NCBI GenBank assembly: GCA_945881985.1 | Contig: CAMCVL010000001.1 | Coordinates: forward strand, 62,001-126,000 | Reading direction: 5' to 3' | Length of the DNA: 64,000 bases | Source: Rickettsia typhi | Lineage (GTDB): Bacteria > Pseudomonadota > Alphaproteobacteria > Rickettsiales > Deianiraeaceae | In this document: piece by piece, positions 18,906 to 28,777 of the stretch | Layout: every line of letters starts with the position of its first letter | Position numbering within the stretch: the stretch's first letter is position 1 | Made by a program: the position numbers and the translations under genes | The notes under the pieces: model-generated | The model's input: only the letters and a program-made list of their open reading frames with translations | What the model was told of the DNA's origin: nothing | Database searches by the model: none

Positions 18906-21038
18906 ATGATGGACGCTTCTTTAAAACAACAGGAATCCTGCCAAAGCGGATGCGGGTGCTCTAGCAGCTTTGTGCTTGACAAAAATATTACCGAGTTTGT
19001 AAATGTCACGCTAAATGGTAATGCGGTAAAGGCGCCAAAGGGCATTACCGTGATACAGCTTTGCGAGTTTGAGGGCATTGAGATACCTAGATTTTGCTAT
19101 CACGACAGATTGAAAATTGCCGGCAATTGCCGTATGTGCCTTGTTGAAATTCAACCAGGCCCCCCAAAGCCACAGGCATCCTGTGCCATGAATGTTGCTG
19201 AGGGCATGGTGATTAACACCGAGACAGAAATGGTCAAAAAAGCAAGAGCGGGTGTAATGGAATTTTTACTACAAAATCACCCTCTGGACTGTCCAGTGTG
19301 CGACCAAGGCGGCGAATGCGACCTGCAAGATCAGGCTTATTTATACGGCAGGGGGGAGTCGCGTTTTGATGCTGACAAAAGAGCCGTAACAGACAAAGAC
19401 ATGGGCCCAGTAATACAAACCCAGATGACAAGATGTATACACTGCATGAGGTGTGTTAGGTTTATTGACGAGATAGCCGGCACAAACGAGCTTGGTGCCT
19501 TTAACAGGGGCAACGATGTTGAGGTGACGACATACTTGAATACTGCAATCACATCCGAGCTTTCGGGTAATGTTATTGATTTGTGCCCTGTTGGGGCGCT
19601 TACCTCTAAGCCTTACAGATTTAGGGCGAGAAGCTGGGAGCTTAAAAAAACCTATTCCATTGATGTTATGGATGCGGTTGGGAGTAATATAAGAGTGGAC
19701 TCCAAGGGTAATGAGGTTTTGCGTATCTTGCCTGCCGTCAACGAGGACATAAACGAGGAGTGGATTAGTGACAAGACGCGTTTTGCTTACGACGGCTTAA
19801 AAATGCAAAGGCTTGGCTTTTTTTACGCAAAGCAGGACGGCAAGCTTAACAAAATTAGCAAATACGAAGCCTTTAGTAAGGTAAAAACAATTATAGACAA
19901 TCTTAGCGACTCGCAAAGCCAAATAGCTGCAATAGCCGGCGACCTTACGGACTGCGAGACTATGCTTGCATTAAAAAAACTATCAAGCCAAATAGGCTTT
20001 AACAAGGTTACTTGCCTGCAGGACGGGGCAAAAATCAATGCCTCTTCAAGGGCAAATTACATCTGTGGTACTGGCATTGCTGGCATAGAGGAGAGCGATT
20101 TAGTTTTAATAATTGGCTCAAATCCAAGACTTGAAGCCCCAATGCTAAATGCAAGAATCCGCAAGGCAAGCCTGCAAAACAAGGCTAAAATCTATCTTTT
20201 GGGCGAGGAGTGCAATCTTAACTACAATTTTACTCATCTTGGCACTCAAAAATCCATCTTGGACGATATATTAAGCGGTAACCACGATATATGTAAGGCA
20301 ATAAAAAATGCTAAAAAGCCATGCTTGATACTAGGGCAGAGTGCTCTTACTACAGAGGATGGTCTGGAATTACACAATAAGGCAATGCAGCTTGCAAATA
20401 GCCAGATGCAAAGAGATGGCTGGAGACCTTTTAACTTGCTACACAAGGCATCTGCAAGAGTTGGCGGGCTTGACGCTGCTTTAAGCGGGGATGTGCATCT
20501 TGACTATACGGCGGACAAAATAATACAAGCCTGCATTGATGGCAAGGTAAAGCTTTTGATGCTTATTGGTGCGGACGAGCTTGATTTTGACAAAATCTCT
20601 CATCTTAAAGACCTTACAATTATCTACATTGGCTCCCACGGCGACAGGGCAGTTAAATATGCAAACATCATTATGCCATCCTGTGCTTATACCGAAAAGC
20701 AGGCTCACTACACAAACACAGCCGGTACCTTGCAAACAACTCTTAAAGCTGTTGCAAAGCCAGAGGAGGCAATGGATGATGCGGAGCTTATCTGCGAGCT
20801 GTCCAAGTGTTTTACCACAACCTTTGTGCCTTTTATTGACTCTGCAAGCTTATACGAGGAAGTTAAACAACTTACAAGGCAAAGGGCAGCAGAGCACGAG
20901 CTGCACTTTGCCATATCCACCGCAAAGCTTAGTGGTAACTTTACGCTCCCTAAGGCAAATTTTTACCAAACTTGCTACATATCAAGGGCATCTAAAACAA
21001 TGGCTTTGTGCCTTGCTGCCGCAAGCAGTAATAAGTAA
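18906..21038 (+). CDS. nuoG: NADH-quinone oxidoreductase subunit G
   Basis: 710 residues, the large Fe-S subunit of the complex I peripheral arm. The 2Fe-2S motif is RFCYHDRLKIAGNCRMC with a later Cys in QASC. The His/Cys 4Fe-4S motif is HPLDCPVCDQGGEC, and the N2-type 4Fe-4S set is TRCIHCMRC plus NVIDLCPVGAL. A molybdopterin-oxidoreductase-like C-terminal domain follows. About 30 extra N-terminal residues precede the ferredoxin fold and contain ESCQSGCGCSSS, unusual for NuoG. Two adjacent ATGs (18906 and 18909) are possible starts. It is followed by argF after 20 nt. Confidence 0.96.
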   Translation: MMDASLKQQESCQSGCGCSSSFVLDKNITEFVNVTLNGNAVKAPKGITVIQLCEFEGIEIPRFCYHDRLKIAGNCRMCLVEIQPGPPKPQASCAMNVAEGMVINTETEMVKKARAGVMEFLLQNHPLDCPVCDQGGECDLQDQAYLYGRGESRFDADKRAVTDKDMGPVIQTQMTRCIHCMRCVRFIDEIAGTNELGAFNRGNDVEVTTYLNTAITSELSGNVIDLCPVGALTSKPYRFRARSWELKKTYSIDVMDAVGSNIRVDSKGNEVLRILPAVNEDINEEWISDKTRFAYDGLKMQRLGFFYAKQDGKLNKISKYEAFSKVKTIIDNLSDSQSQIAAIAGDLTDCETMLALKKLSSQIGFNKVTCLQDGAKINASSRANYICGTGIAGIEESDLVLIIGSNPRLEAPMLNARIRKASLQNKAKIYLLGEECNLNYNFTHLGTQKSILDDILSGNHDICKAIKNAKKPCLILGQSALTTEDGLELHNKAMQLANSQMQRDGWRPFNLLHKASARVGGLDAALSGDVHLDYTADKIIQACIDGKVKLLMLIGADELDFDKISHLKDLTIIYIGSHGDRAVKYANIIMPSCAYTEKQAHYTNTAGTLQTTLKAVAKPEEAMDDAELICELSKCFTTTFVPFIDSASLYEEVKQLTRQRAAEHELHFAISTAKLSGNFTLPKANFYQTCYISRASKTMALCLAAASSNK

Positions 21039-21058
21039 ATAATTATTAATAGCCCACT

Positions 21059-22003
21059 ATGCAATACCCTAACCTGCCAACCCCCAAAACCCATTTTACC
21101 GATATATCTTGCTTTAACGCCCTGCAGTTAAGGCAAATTATTGAGCTTGCAAAGGACACAAAGCAAAATAAAGTAAAATATTCCAAGGCATTAGATGGTA
21201 AGGTTTTGTGTAGCATCTTTCAAAAACTATCAACAAGAACCAGACTTAGCTTTGACATAGCAATAAACCAGCTTGGCGGCAGGTGCATTGTGTTAAATGC
21301 TGGGGATATTCACCTTGGCAAAAACGAAAGCATAAAGGACACCGCTTTGCTGCTTAGCAGGATGGCAGATTTTGTATCAATAAGATGCTATGCACACGAC
21401 GACCTTATGGAGCTTGCAAAATATTCATCTGTGCCCGTAATTAACGCCCTTACGGACTACTCGCACCCTTGTCAAATAATAGCATCGGTTATGGCAATTG
21501 AGCAAAAACTTGGTAGCAACATTGATGGCAAAACAATAGCTTGGGTTGGGGATGGTAACAATGTTCTTACATCCTACATTCATCTTGCAGCAAAGTTTAA
21601 CTTTACTCTAAACATTGCCACGCCAAAAGGCTACGAGCCAAACTCACAAGCCTTGAGCCACGCCTTGGCAAATGGTCAAAACGGGGCAAAAATTAATCTT
21701 ACAAACAATCCGCAGCAGGCAGTTAAGGGTGCAGATGTTGTGGTGACCGATACTTGGCTGTCTATGGGGCAGGAGGGCGATCTTGAAAAAATTAAAAGTT
21801 TTAATGGATTTATTGTTGATAGCAAATTGATGAGCCTTGCAAAACAGGGTGCTCTTTTTACTCATTGCCTGCCTGCCCACAGAGGCTACGAGGTTTGTGA
21901 TGATGTTATTGACTCTAAACTGTCAATAGTTTTTGACGAGGCGGAAAACAGAATTTATGCCCAAAAAGCTATTTTGCTATTTTGCGAAGGTCTAACTAGC
22001 TAG
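21059..22003 (+). CDS. argF: Ornithine carbamoyltransferase
   Basis: 314 residues, normal length. Carbamoyl phosphate-binding motif STRTRLSF, then HPCQ, DTWLSMGQ (ornithine loop) and HCLPAHRG (catalytic Cys) are all present. It condenses carbamoyl phosphate and ornithine to citrulline in arginine synthesis; in reverse it could serve an arginine deiminase route. carA at 44.3 kb would supply carbamoyl phosphate. No other arg genes are in the window. ArgF is uncommon in obligate intracellular Rickettsiales. Confidence 0.95.
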   Translation: MQYPNLPTPKTHFTDISCFNALQLRQIIELAKDTKQNKVKYSKALDGKVLCSIFQKLSTRTRLSFDIAINQLGGRCIVLNAGDIHLGKNESIKDTALLLSRMADFVSIRCYAHDDLMELAKYSSVPVINALTDYSHPCQIIASVMAIEQKLGSNIDGKTIAWVGDGNNVLTSYIHLAAKFNFTLNIATPKGYEPNSQALSHALANGQNGAKINLTNNPQQAVKGADVVVTDTWLSMGQEGDLEKIKSFNGFIVDSKLMSLAKQGALFTHCLPAHRGYEVCDDVIDSKLSIVFDEAENRIYAQKAILLFCEGLTS

Positions 22004-22012
22004 ATCTTTTTT
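21989..22012 (+). terminator. Probable terminator of argF
   Basis: GGTCTA and TAGATC (one G-T pair) form a 6-bp stem with a 6-nt loop, followed by six T. The stem overlaps the argF stop codon. Confidence 0.5.
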
Positions 22013-22045
22013 ATTTATTAAACATTATTTTTATACAATTTAGAT

Positions 22046-23077
22046 ATGCAGAACAATGATGCAGTGGATATAAAGCCTAAAAATAAAACTTGTTTGACCT
22101 ATCTTAAGGAATGTTTTACCTCAAGTTCACCTACAGCTCAAGCAACAAAACAAAATTACAGTTTTACAGATGCTTGTGCCAGTTACAGTCCAGCTAATGT
22201 TATGCAAAATTACACATATTCAAGGCAACCTCAACTACATTCGTCAATTGTTAAAAAGCAAGATAATAGTCGTTTAGGTATTAGTGGAATCGAAATTGAT
22301 ATTAATAATGTAAGTGTTGCATCTCAGAAGTATTTAAATAAAACGCATGATGAAAAACATTTGTATTCAACAAGTCAAAACCAACATAATGTTAATCAAA
22401 AATCAATCCAGGTTGTAAAAGATTTGTTGCGTAAAAAACAAAGCAGACTGAAAGCATTAGACGATAACAATCCAAGTTCTAGTGGAGGTTGTAGTCGACG
22501 AAGTCTAAATCAGAGCGAAAGTAATAGCGTTATATCTAGTATTCAAAGAAATTTGTATAACTCATATGGTGATAGTATCTCTCCTGTCCGTGACAATTTC
22601 CGCCACAAAGAGGCAGTAGCAACAGGATGGGTTGGTGCAAATCTTAGTCCCTTTAAAAATGAATATCTGCAACAAAACGGGTTAAAGTCCAAAGCACAAA
22701 AAATAAATACTCGTAACCAAAAACTTCAAAATAATCAAGGCAATCAAAGTAGTCATATAGGTGCTAGTAATGTTAATTTTTATATCAGAGATGAAGTTGG
22801 CATTAAAGAGCTTGAAGGCGGCAAATCCTCAATGCCTTTAAATTCTAGTATTTTTAGTAGTCGTGATTCAAATAAAGCTCAGCACTCAAAATGCACAAAA
22901 GAACTTAAACAAGGAAGTTTGTATCCTAAGATAAATATACTTCCGTCAGCTGAATTCAAGCAAGAAAAGAAGGAAAGTGATGTAAATAATGTACAAAAAA
23001 ACAACTTTCTATCTGTTCCAAACTACAATTCAAACAGACAAAGCAATCAGATTGGCATAAGCTCCCCGAGAAGATGA
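22046..23077 (+). CDS. Asn/Ser/Gln-rich protein of unknown function
   Basis: 343 residues; no family recognised. It has low complexity, rich in Asn, Ser, Gln and Lys, with no membrane segment or signal peptide. A short conserved-looking helix occurs at about 120-140 (QVVKDLLRKKQSRLKALDD). The composition suggests a largely disordered protein such as a secreted effector, but that is inference. It follows argF by 42 nt, past a terminator, on the same strand. Confidence 0.5.
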   Translation: MQNNDAVDIKPKNKTCLTYLKECFTSSSPTAQATKQNYSFTDACASYSPANVMQNYTYSRQPQLHSSIVKKQDNSRLGISGIEIDINNVSVASQKYLNKTHDEKHLYSTSQNQHNVNQKSIQVVKDLLRKKQSRLKALDDNNPSSSGGCSRRSLNQSESNSVISSIQRNLYNSYGDSISPVRDNFRHKEAVATGWVGANLSPFKNEYLQQNGLKSKAQKINTRNQKLQNNQGNQSSHIGASNVNFYIRDEVGIKELEGGKSSMPLNSSIFSSRDSNKAQHSKCTKELKQGSLYPKINILPSAEFKQEKKESDVNNVQKNNFLSVPNYNSNRQSNQIGISSPRR

Positions 23078-23228
23078 TTGATGAAAAAGAGGTAATTTAA
23101 GATTAAATTGATACTTGCGTCAAAAAGCCATAGTATGGCAATGGTTTGGGGCTGGGGTTAAACTATTGCTTTTTAGTAATAAACTACAAAGTAAGATAGG
23201 GTAGATGCTTTGCAATTTAACTAAAAAT

Positions 23229-24383
23229 CTATGCTGCTGCCTTAAAGGCGGTTTCAAGGTCGGTTATTATATCTTCAAGCCCTTCGGTGCCTACGGAGAT
23301 TCTGACGAGGTTTTCGGTAATGCCGTTTTGGTCTCTTATGTGTTTTGGTATGGAGCCGTGCGTCATGAGTGCTGGGATGCAAACTAGGCTTTCAACTCCG
23401 CCTAGGCTTTCGGCAAGTTGGATTGTTTTAAAGCTTTCTAGTAATTTTGCTGGACTGCATTTAGCGTAAAAACTTATCATTGCACCGCCAGTAAAATGGT
23501 GCGTTGTTTGCTCTTTTAAAATTTTGTAATTTTTATGATCTTGCAAACCTGGAAACAACAATCCGTCAACCATATGGTTTTGCTTAAGGTAGTCAACAAC
23601 ACCAAGTGCATTTTGTTGATGTCTATCCATACGCAAGCCAAGAGTTTTAACGCCCCTAAGCACAAGCCACGAGTCAAATGGTGATAGTGCTGGCCCTATC
23701 GTTTTTTGAATGTGGTCAAGTTTAGCATAAAGCTCGTCGCTATTTGTTAAAACGGCTCCTGCAATAACATCGCTGTGTCCGTTGATGTACTTTGTAAGGG
23801 AATGTACAACGATATCGGCCCCAAGTTCTAGTGGTTTTTGCAAATAGGGGGTTAAAAAAGTACTATCAACACCAACTAAAGCCCCGTATTTTTTGGCAAT
23901 TTGGCTTGCAAGTTTAATGTCAGTAATTTTAAGTAATGGGTTTGATACAGCCTCAGTCCAAAATAAGTCAACCTTGCCAAGTTTTTTGCAAGCGTCCTCA
24001 ATGTTTTGAGGCTCGGTTGTATCAACCCATATTACATTGTATCTGTCCTCAAATACTGTTGACAAAAGTCTAAAAACCCCGCCGTACACATCGTTGCCAC
24101 ATAAAATATTTGCTCCTTGTTTTAACAAGTTAAAAACACATGTAATTGCCGAAAGTCCAGAGGCGGTTGCAATAGCATAATTTGCCCCCTCAAGAGCCGC
24201 AAGGCAAGTTGCAAGGTTTGACCTAGTAGGATTTTTACATCTTGAATAATCATACCCTAAGTGCTTACCAGGCGATGGTTGTAAAAATGTTGAAGCCTGA
24301 TGTATGGCAGGCACAATGCTACCTGTTAGTTTGTCTGGGTCCTGCCCAACTCTTATTGCCTTTGTGTTGAAGTTTTTATACAC
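23229..24383 (-). CDS. Cystathionine gamma-synthase / gamma-lyase (trans-sulfuration PLP enzyme)
   Basis: 384 residues of the Cys/Met metabolism PLP family. N-terminal TKAIRVGQDPDKLTGSIVPA and STF, YDYSRCKNPTRSNL, ATASGLSAI, DNA-loop equivalent VDSTFLTPYLQ, and the PLP lysine in HSLTKYINGHSD are present; the C-terminal ESLVCIPALMTH fits gamma-synthase/lyase. It acts between homoserine esters, cystathionine and cysteine. I cannot decide between synthase and lyase. The start is GTG at 24383, which fits the family N-terminus. A second, more MetC-like paralogue is at 40.9-42.1 kb. Confidence 0.88.
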   Translation of the reverse strand: MYKNFNTKAIRVGQDPDKLTGSIVPAIHQASTFLQPSPGKHLGYDYSRCKNPTRSNLATCLAALEGANYAIATASGLSAITCVFNLLKQGANILCGNDVYGGVFRLLSTVFEDRYNVIWVDTTEPQNIEDACKKLGKVDLFWTEAVSNPLLKITDIKLASQIAKKYGALVGVDSTFLTPYLQKPLELGADIVVHSLTKYINGHSDVIAGAVLTNSDELYAKLDHIQKTIGPALSPFDSWLVLRGVKTLGLRMDRHQQNALGVVDYLKQNHMVDGLLFPGLQDHKNYKILKEQTTHHFTGGAMISFYAKCSPAKLLESFKTIQLAESLGGVESLVCIPALMTHGSIPKHIRDQNGITENLVRISVGTEGLEDIITDLETAFKAAA

Positions 24384-24565
24384 CTATCAAGTAAATAATG
24401 ATACAATTAAAATCTAAACAATTTTAACAGCCTTGTAATTAATTGCAAGATTTTAAAACTTGCAAATGCAACAATATTTCTTGATTAAGTAAGTTAAAGG
24501 TAGTTAAGTCTTAAATTTTGCACTTGCGAGCCTAATGTTAAATAGATTAGAGATTTTGTAAGTGG

Positions 24566-24586
24566 GTCAAGCATTATTTGCTTGAC
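24566..24586 (-). terminator. Stem-loop after the pilin-like gene
   Basis: GTCAAGCA and TGCTTGAC form a perfect 8-bp stem with a 5-nt loop just downstream of the pilin-like gene stop. No T run follows, so it is at best a weak terminator or a 3' stabiliser. Confidence 0.35.
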
Positions 24587-24593
24587 TAACACA

Positions 24594-25913
24594 TTAGATA
24601 TTTACAGAGGTTGAAATTATAAGATTTATGGCAAAGTCCGTGGACTGAACTGCCGAAGCTAGGTCCTTTATTAAAACTTGAAACTGATTAGAGCTTACAA
24701 TCCTTACAACTGGAGTTGTAACCGTGCCTGCATCTGTTGCATTGGGCGAGGATAGAGTTACAAAAACATTGTAATCACTTGTTCCTAGGTCTGGTGTGTT
24801 GATTGTAATAAGGGTCATGCCTGTGCCTGCATCTATTGTTTTTGTTGCCGATGTAAGTGATGCAGGTACTGGCAGGGAGCTATTTGTGCTGCCTATATCC
24901 CCTATTTTAAGACTTGCATAAATAATGCTTTTACTAGGAAAGCCGCATTGCTGAGGGCTAAAATTAATCCATTCCCCAGAGTTGGAGCAGCTTGCAGAGG
25001 CATTTTGCAGTAATACCGCACCCTTTGAGGAGCATGATTGAACAGATGTTGGAACAACACTTGTGTTTGCCTTAGATCTTGGAAAGGTATAGGAATACAA
25101 GCTTGACATGTCTCCGGCAGTACCATTGATTGCCGAGCAGTCTATGTATCCGTAATCTTGCAAGAGGGGGGAAATTGATTTAAGGCTTGTGTATTGCAAT
25201 ATGTCATCGCCGCCAGTTTCGCTTTTAGCATAGAAAACATATGGGTCGGTAAAGGTAACAACGCCGCTACCACTTGGCGTATTGACGCTTGCAAGGCTTA
25301 TTCTTGTGCCGTTTTCGTTGTATGCACTTAGCCCGTCTTTGCCGTAGCTGTTGATAACAAAAAGATTGTCGTTTGTAAGTAACGATCCAGAGCTAGAATT
25401 AACCTGTATAAAAGAAGAGCCTGCAACTTGAGTGCCAAGCCCATTGTCGGCTATCACCTGCTTTGTAGCTTGGTCCCTGTAGTAGCTAACCCCGCCGCTT
25501 ACCGCAAATGCAGTTGCAAGGGAGTAGTTAAATTTTCGTCCGTATCCATCAAGTATAAAATCACGACTAAGACCCAGAGCATCAACGGGCACGGCTCCGG
25601 CAACAATTGCCCCAAAGCTTTGACAATTTGCAACTGACGAGCCATAGCTTGCACTAGATGGCGACAAAGAAGGATCCGCAGGGCAGGGCAATGCCTTGTT
25701 CATTAAGTAATAAGCTGTTAGAGCTTCCTTGATTATGGCTACGGATTTGTTAGTTTTATCAAGTTTTGCACGCTCCAAAAAACCACCTGTAATTGAAACA
25801 AGAGGAAATGTTACAAGTCCAACTAAGGCAACCGCAATTGCAGCCTCAACAAGGGACATTGCAGGCGATAATTTTTTTAATAAAAATTTTAAGTTATACT
25901 TACAAAGGCTCAT
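24594..25913 (-). CDS. Prepilin-like protein with class III signal peptide
   Basis: 439 residues. The N-terminus has a basic leader (KYNLKFLLKK), then SPA, then MSLVEAAIAVALVGLVTFPL: the prepilin peptidase pattern with a hydrophobic helix and Glu at +5. Next come a pilin-like alpha helix and an extracellular part with paired Cys (CPADP...ANCQSF) typical of minor pilins or pseudopilins. The rest is Ser/Thr/Gly-rich and beta-like. Expected to sit in the inner membrane and assemble into, or cap, a pilus-like fibre. No pilus assembly ATPase or prepilin peptidase lies nearby; the neighbour is a VirB4-like ATPase. Confidence 0.72.
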   Translation of the reverse strand: MSLCKYNLKFLLKKLSPAMSLVEAAIAVALVGLVTFPLVSITGGFLERAKLDKTNKSVAIIKEALTAYYLMNKALPCPADPSLSPSSASYGSSVANCQSFGAIVAGAVPVDALGLSRDFILDGYGRKFNYSLATAFAVSGGVSYYRDQATKQVIADNGLGTQVAGSSFIQVNSSSGSLLTNDNLFVINSYGKDGLSAYNENGTRISLASVNTPSGSGVVTFTDPYVFYAKSETGGDDILQYTSLKSISPLLQDYGYIDCSAINGTAGDMSSLYSYTFPRSKANTSVVPTSVQSCSSKGAVLLQNASASCSNSGEWINFSPQQCGFPSKSIIYASLKIGDIGSTNSSLPVPASLTSATKTIDAGTGMTLITINTPDLGTSDYNVFVTLSSPNATDAGTVTTPVVRIVSSNQFQVLIKDLASAVQSTDFAINLIISTSVNI

Positions 25914-26260
25914 GTATTTAATAAAAATGCCTTATAAAAAATATTAATTGTTTATTTTAAATTCAATGTAAATTAAGATTGTAACAAAATATCTATAGTT
26001 TAAAATTTAAAATCAAACCCGATTAAACATCTAAGATGTAAAGAGTTTTTAAATTTTAATTTTAAGTATAAAGAATAACAATTCTTAAAGTGAATTTAAT
26101 ATTATAAAACAGCTTGCAAGCCTTGGCTTTGCAATGATAAAAAGTTGCAAATTTTTAAAAATTCAATATCATTTTAACTAATTTTTGCCCTCTTTGCAAG
26201 TGTTTTTTGCAAAAAAATCAGGCTAAATCTAATGCTAAGCATACTTATATAAAAAATTTA
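25914..26260. other. AT-rich gap between VirB4-like and pilin-like genes
   Basis: No gene is seen in these 347 nt. A hairpin with one bulge (TTGCAAGCC with GGCTTTGCAA, near 26112-26132) is the only clear structure. It may end the VirB4-like transcript or lie in the pilin leader. Confidence 0.35.
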
Positions 26261-28771
26261 TCAAGAATCAAAACTTAAGCTTTTGCAAAATTTTTTAAAT
26301 AAATCGGCAAAAGTATCGTTTGGATTTTGGTTTTTTATGCTTTCAAAGAGTTCTCTTACTTCAAGCGAGCTGTTAAGAATTGCAAGTAAAAAAGGTGCCT
26401 CCGATAGGTTAAAATCCAAGATTGCATCCAGGCCATTATGTCTTAAAAGTATATTTTTATGCACCTTGTTGCTCATTTGTTTAAATATTTTGATAGTTGA
26501 TTGATTCATCTTACAAGCTTTTTCGTAAAATTCCAGTAAAACATCCTCTCTTTTAACAAGCTCATCGTTGTTTGTAAGATAGGTTTGGTGAAAGATTGGC
26601 TCTGGCAAAAAAAAGTGAGAATCGCAGGCATCAAAAAGCTCTTGCGATATGTGTTCTTCTATTTGGTAAGGGTTGCTTGTGTCTAAGTTGATCAAGCAAA
26701 CCGCATTGTATTTTGATAGTTTGTGTAGCCATTTTTCAAAAATCCCCGGTCTAAAATGATGAGTATTAAAAAGTTCCATAACATCATCAAGTTTAATTAT
26801 CATTTTTTGTCCATTTAACTCGGTATTAATGCGGTAAAAGATATACTCCATTATGATGTCTCTAATGTTTTGATTTGCAAGAACCTCCTCAATATTGATA
26901 GATATTATGTAATCAAAATCATCAAAATCATCATCGTCCAAAGAGAACATGCCAAACATATCACCATCGTGTAAGTATCTGCCAAGCCTAGACACATTGC
27001 TTTGTAGCTTAAAAAATTTGATAAAGTCTTTAATGCTGGTTACTGCGTTGTAGTCTTTTTGCAATTGGTTTATTGCTAAGTCTAGGTCTTTAATTTCATC
27101 TTGATTTAGCCTTTGGGCGTCAAGTTCTAGCATCATAACTAGATAGCTTTTTATAAAGATTAAATTATCAGATATTGCATTATGCACAAATTCTTTTTTT
27201 GAGTGAAAAAGTGAAAATGGGTTAATTTTAAGCCCTTTTTTTGAGCCAGCAAGGTCAAGACTGTATGTTTTTGCGATTCCGGCTATGCTTTCAAAAAAGA
27301 TATCAGATGCATTATCAACGCATAAAGAGATTACTCTTGGTTTTAACTTTAAGGACTCCGATACCAAAAAGTTTGACAAAACGCTTGCCCCAGAACCCTT
27401 AGGGCCTATGATTATTGTGTGCCCGGGGCTTGTCTCGTCAACATGATAGTTAAAAAAGTATGGTGTATGGCGAATTGTTGTGAACACTGTGATTGGCTGC
27501 TTCCATTTTTGTGGCTTTTCGTTGCCTGTGGGATATGTTGCTCTAATTGCAAAGGCTGCAAACTTTGATAAATGAGAATACTTACGCCTTGCCAAAAAGC
27601 TATAATTTGCCGGCAAGATTGCATAAAATGTATCCTCGTTAAAAATATCTTCTCTAATGGCACAAAAGCCTATCTCGGCTATTGCATCATTAAATTTTGT
27701 AAGATTTTTTAATAGTTCAATCTTTGTATTGGCGTAGACTGTAATACTAACCTGCGTCTCGCCAAAGTGTTTAGGGTTTTTACCATCGTCTTGTGCTATG
27801 TCAAATATGCCAGAGTTTTTATAAAATGTGTTGTCTTCACTCATCTGCAAAAGCTTTGCGGATTCCTGATAATAGCGTTTTGCAAGGGGGTATTTTGTGT
27901 TATCAAAGTATTGCGAAATTGTCATTTTAATAGGCACGGAAAGTAGCTTATCTATAAGATTAAGAGACATATCCTGATGGTCCTTAAGCGAGAAAACCGC
28001 AACAAAACGCTCGCTATCCAATGGTGTTTTTACCAATATATCGCTAAAGCCAATTTTGTAATTTGATACATTTAAAAAATGAGATATATCAGCAAGTGGC
28101 AAGTGGCAATCTTCATTTATCATGTTTATGAGCTTATCAAAAAACTCCAAATGCTCGGAGCGATACAGATCGTCGTCGCCCTTGTAAAAACCTAGTTTTG
28201 ATGGATTGACATCGGCGGTGCCATTCATTAAAACCCCAGTTACTTTGTTGAGTTTGTTAACGGAGCTTTCAAGAAAAGAAAAGAAATCCTTTTGTAGCTT
28301 TGCACTATTAAAAAAAGAAAAAATTGCTGATGGTTTGGTTAATGGGTAATCCTTACCCCTTGCAACAATTGTTACAAAAACTTCATTAACAAATATGCCG
28401 CCAAACTTGTTAATCTCACGCCACTGCTTGTGCAGCTCGTAGTCAAAAGTTGTTTTTTCCTTAAGTAGCGACCACTCTATGGACCTGCTATCACGCACAG
28501 TGTGTATGTAAAAAGATAGGTCAGATATATCATCTATGGACATGAGTGCATCTTTGATATTTTTGCGGATATCAAAATTTACAGAATTGTTTTGGTCTGC
28601 CGAAAATGGTGAATATCTAATTGTTTGCAAAAGTTCCCCGTTTTTTGTCAGTACAGTGTTGGAGTCGTAAAAGCAGGCATATGGTATAAAATTGCTACGA
28701 TCTATGATTTTTTGTTTGCGTTTTTTTGTCTTAGACGAAGCGTTTATCACCTTTCTTAAATTTTTTGACAT
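26261..28771 (-). CDS. VirB4-like type IV secretion ATPase with degenerate Walker A
   Basis: 836 residues. The N-terminal ~400 residues resemble the CagE/VirB4 domain (SNFIPYACFYDSNTVLTKNG; VTIVARGKDYPLTKP). The C-terminal part is a RecA-like ATPase fold introduced by HTIIIGPKGSGASVLSNFL. The P-loop reads GPKGSGAS at 456-463, so the invariant lysine is Ala (A462, codon GCA). The Walker B region KMIIKLDDVMEL has Asp where Glu is usual. Rickettsiales carry a second, divergent VirB4 in their rvh system; this may be its counterpart. It starts 6 nt after the 1905-residue gene, so the two are almost certainly one operon. No other virB gene is in the window. Confidence 0.75.
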   Translation of the reverse strand: MSKNLRKVINASSKTKKRKQKIIDRSNFIPYACFYDSNTVLTKNGELLQTIRYSPFSADQNNSVNFDIRKNIKDALMSIDDISDLSFYIHTVRDSRSIEWSLLKEKTTFDYELHKQWREINKFGGIFVNEVFVTIVARGKDYPLTKPSAIFSFFNSAKLQKDFFSFLESSVNKLNKVTGVLMNGTADVNPSKLGFYKGDDDLYRSEHLEFFDKLINMINEDCHLPLADISHFLNVSNYKIGFSDILVKTPLDSERFVAVFSLKDHQDMSLNLIDKLLSVPIKMTISQYFDNTKYPLAKRYYQESAKLLQMSEDNTFYKNSGIFDIAQDDGKNPKHFGETQVSITVYANTKIELLKNLTKFNDAIAEIGFCAIREDIFNEDTFYAILPANYSFLARRKYSHLSKFAAFAIRATYPTGNEKPQKWKQPITVFTTIRHTPYFFNYHVDETSPGHTIIIGPKGSGASVLSNFLVSESLKLKPRVISLCVDNASDIFFESIAGIAKTYSLDLAGSKKGLKINPFSLFHSKKEFVHNAISDNLIFIKSYLVMMLELDAQRLNQDEIKDLDLAINQLQKDYNAVTSIKDFIKFFKLQSNVSRLGRYLHDGDMFGMFSLDDDDFDDFDYIISINIEEVLANQNIRDIIMEYIFYRINTELNGQKMIIKLDDVMELFNTHHFRPGIFEKWLHKLSKYNAVCLINLDTSNPYQIEEHISQELFDACDSHFFLPEPIFHQTYLTNNDELVKREDVLLEFYEKACKMNQSTIKIFKQMSNKVHKNILLRHNGLDAILDFNLSEAPFLLAILNSSLEVRELFESIKNQNPNDTFADLFKKFCKSLSFDS

Positions 28772-28777
28772 AAAAAG

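Noticed and set aside
20566-21042. A 158-residue plus-strand frame within nuoG
   Set aside because: The nuoG frame is conserved to its end; this frame is a Leu/Gln/Ser-rich shadow.
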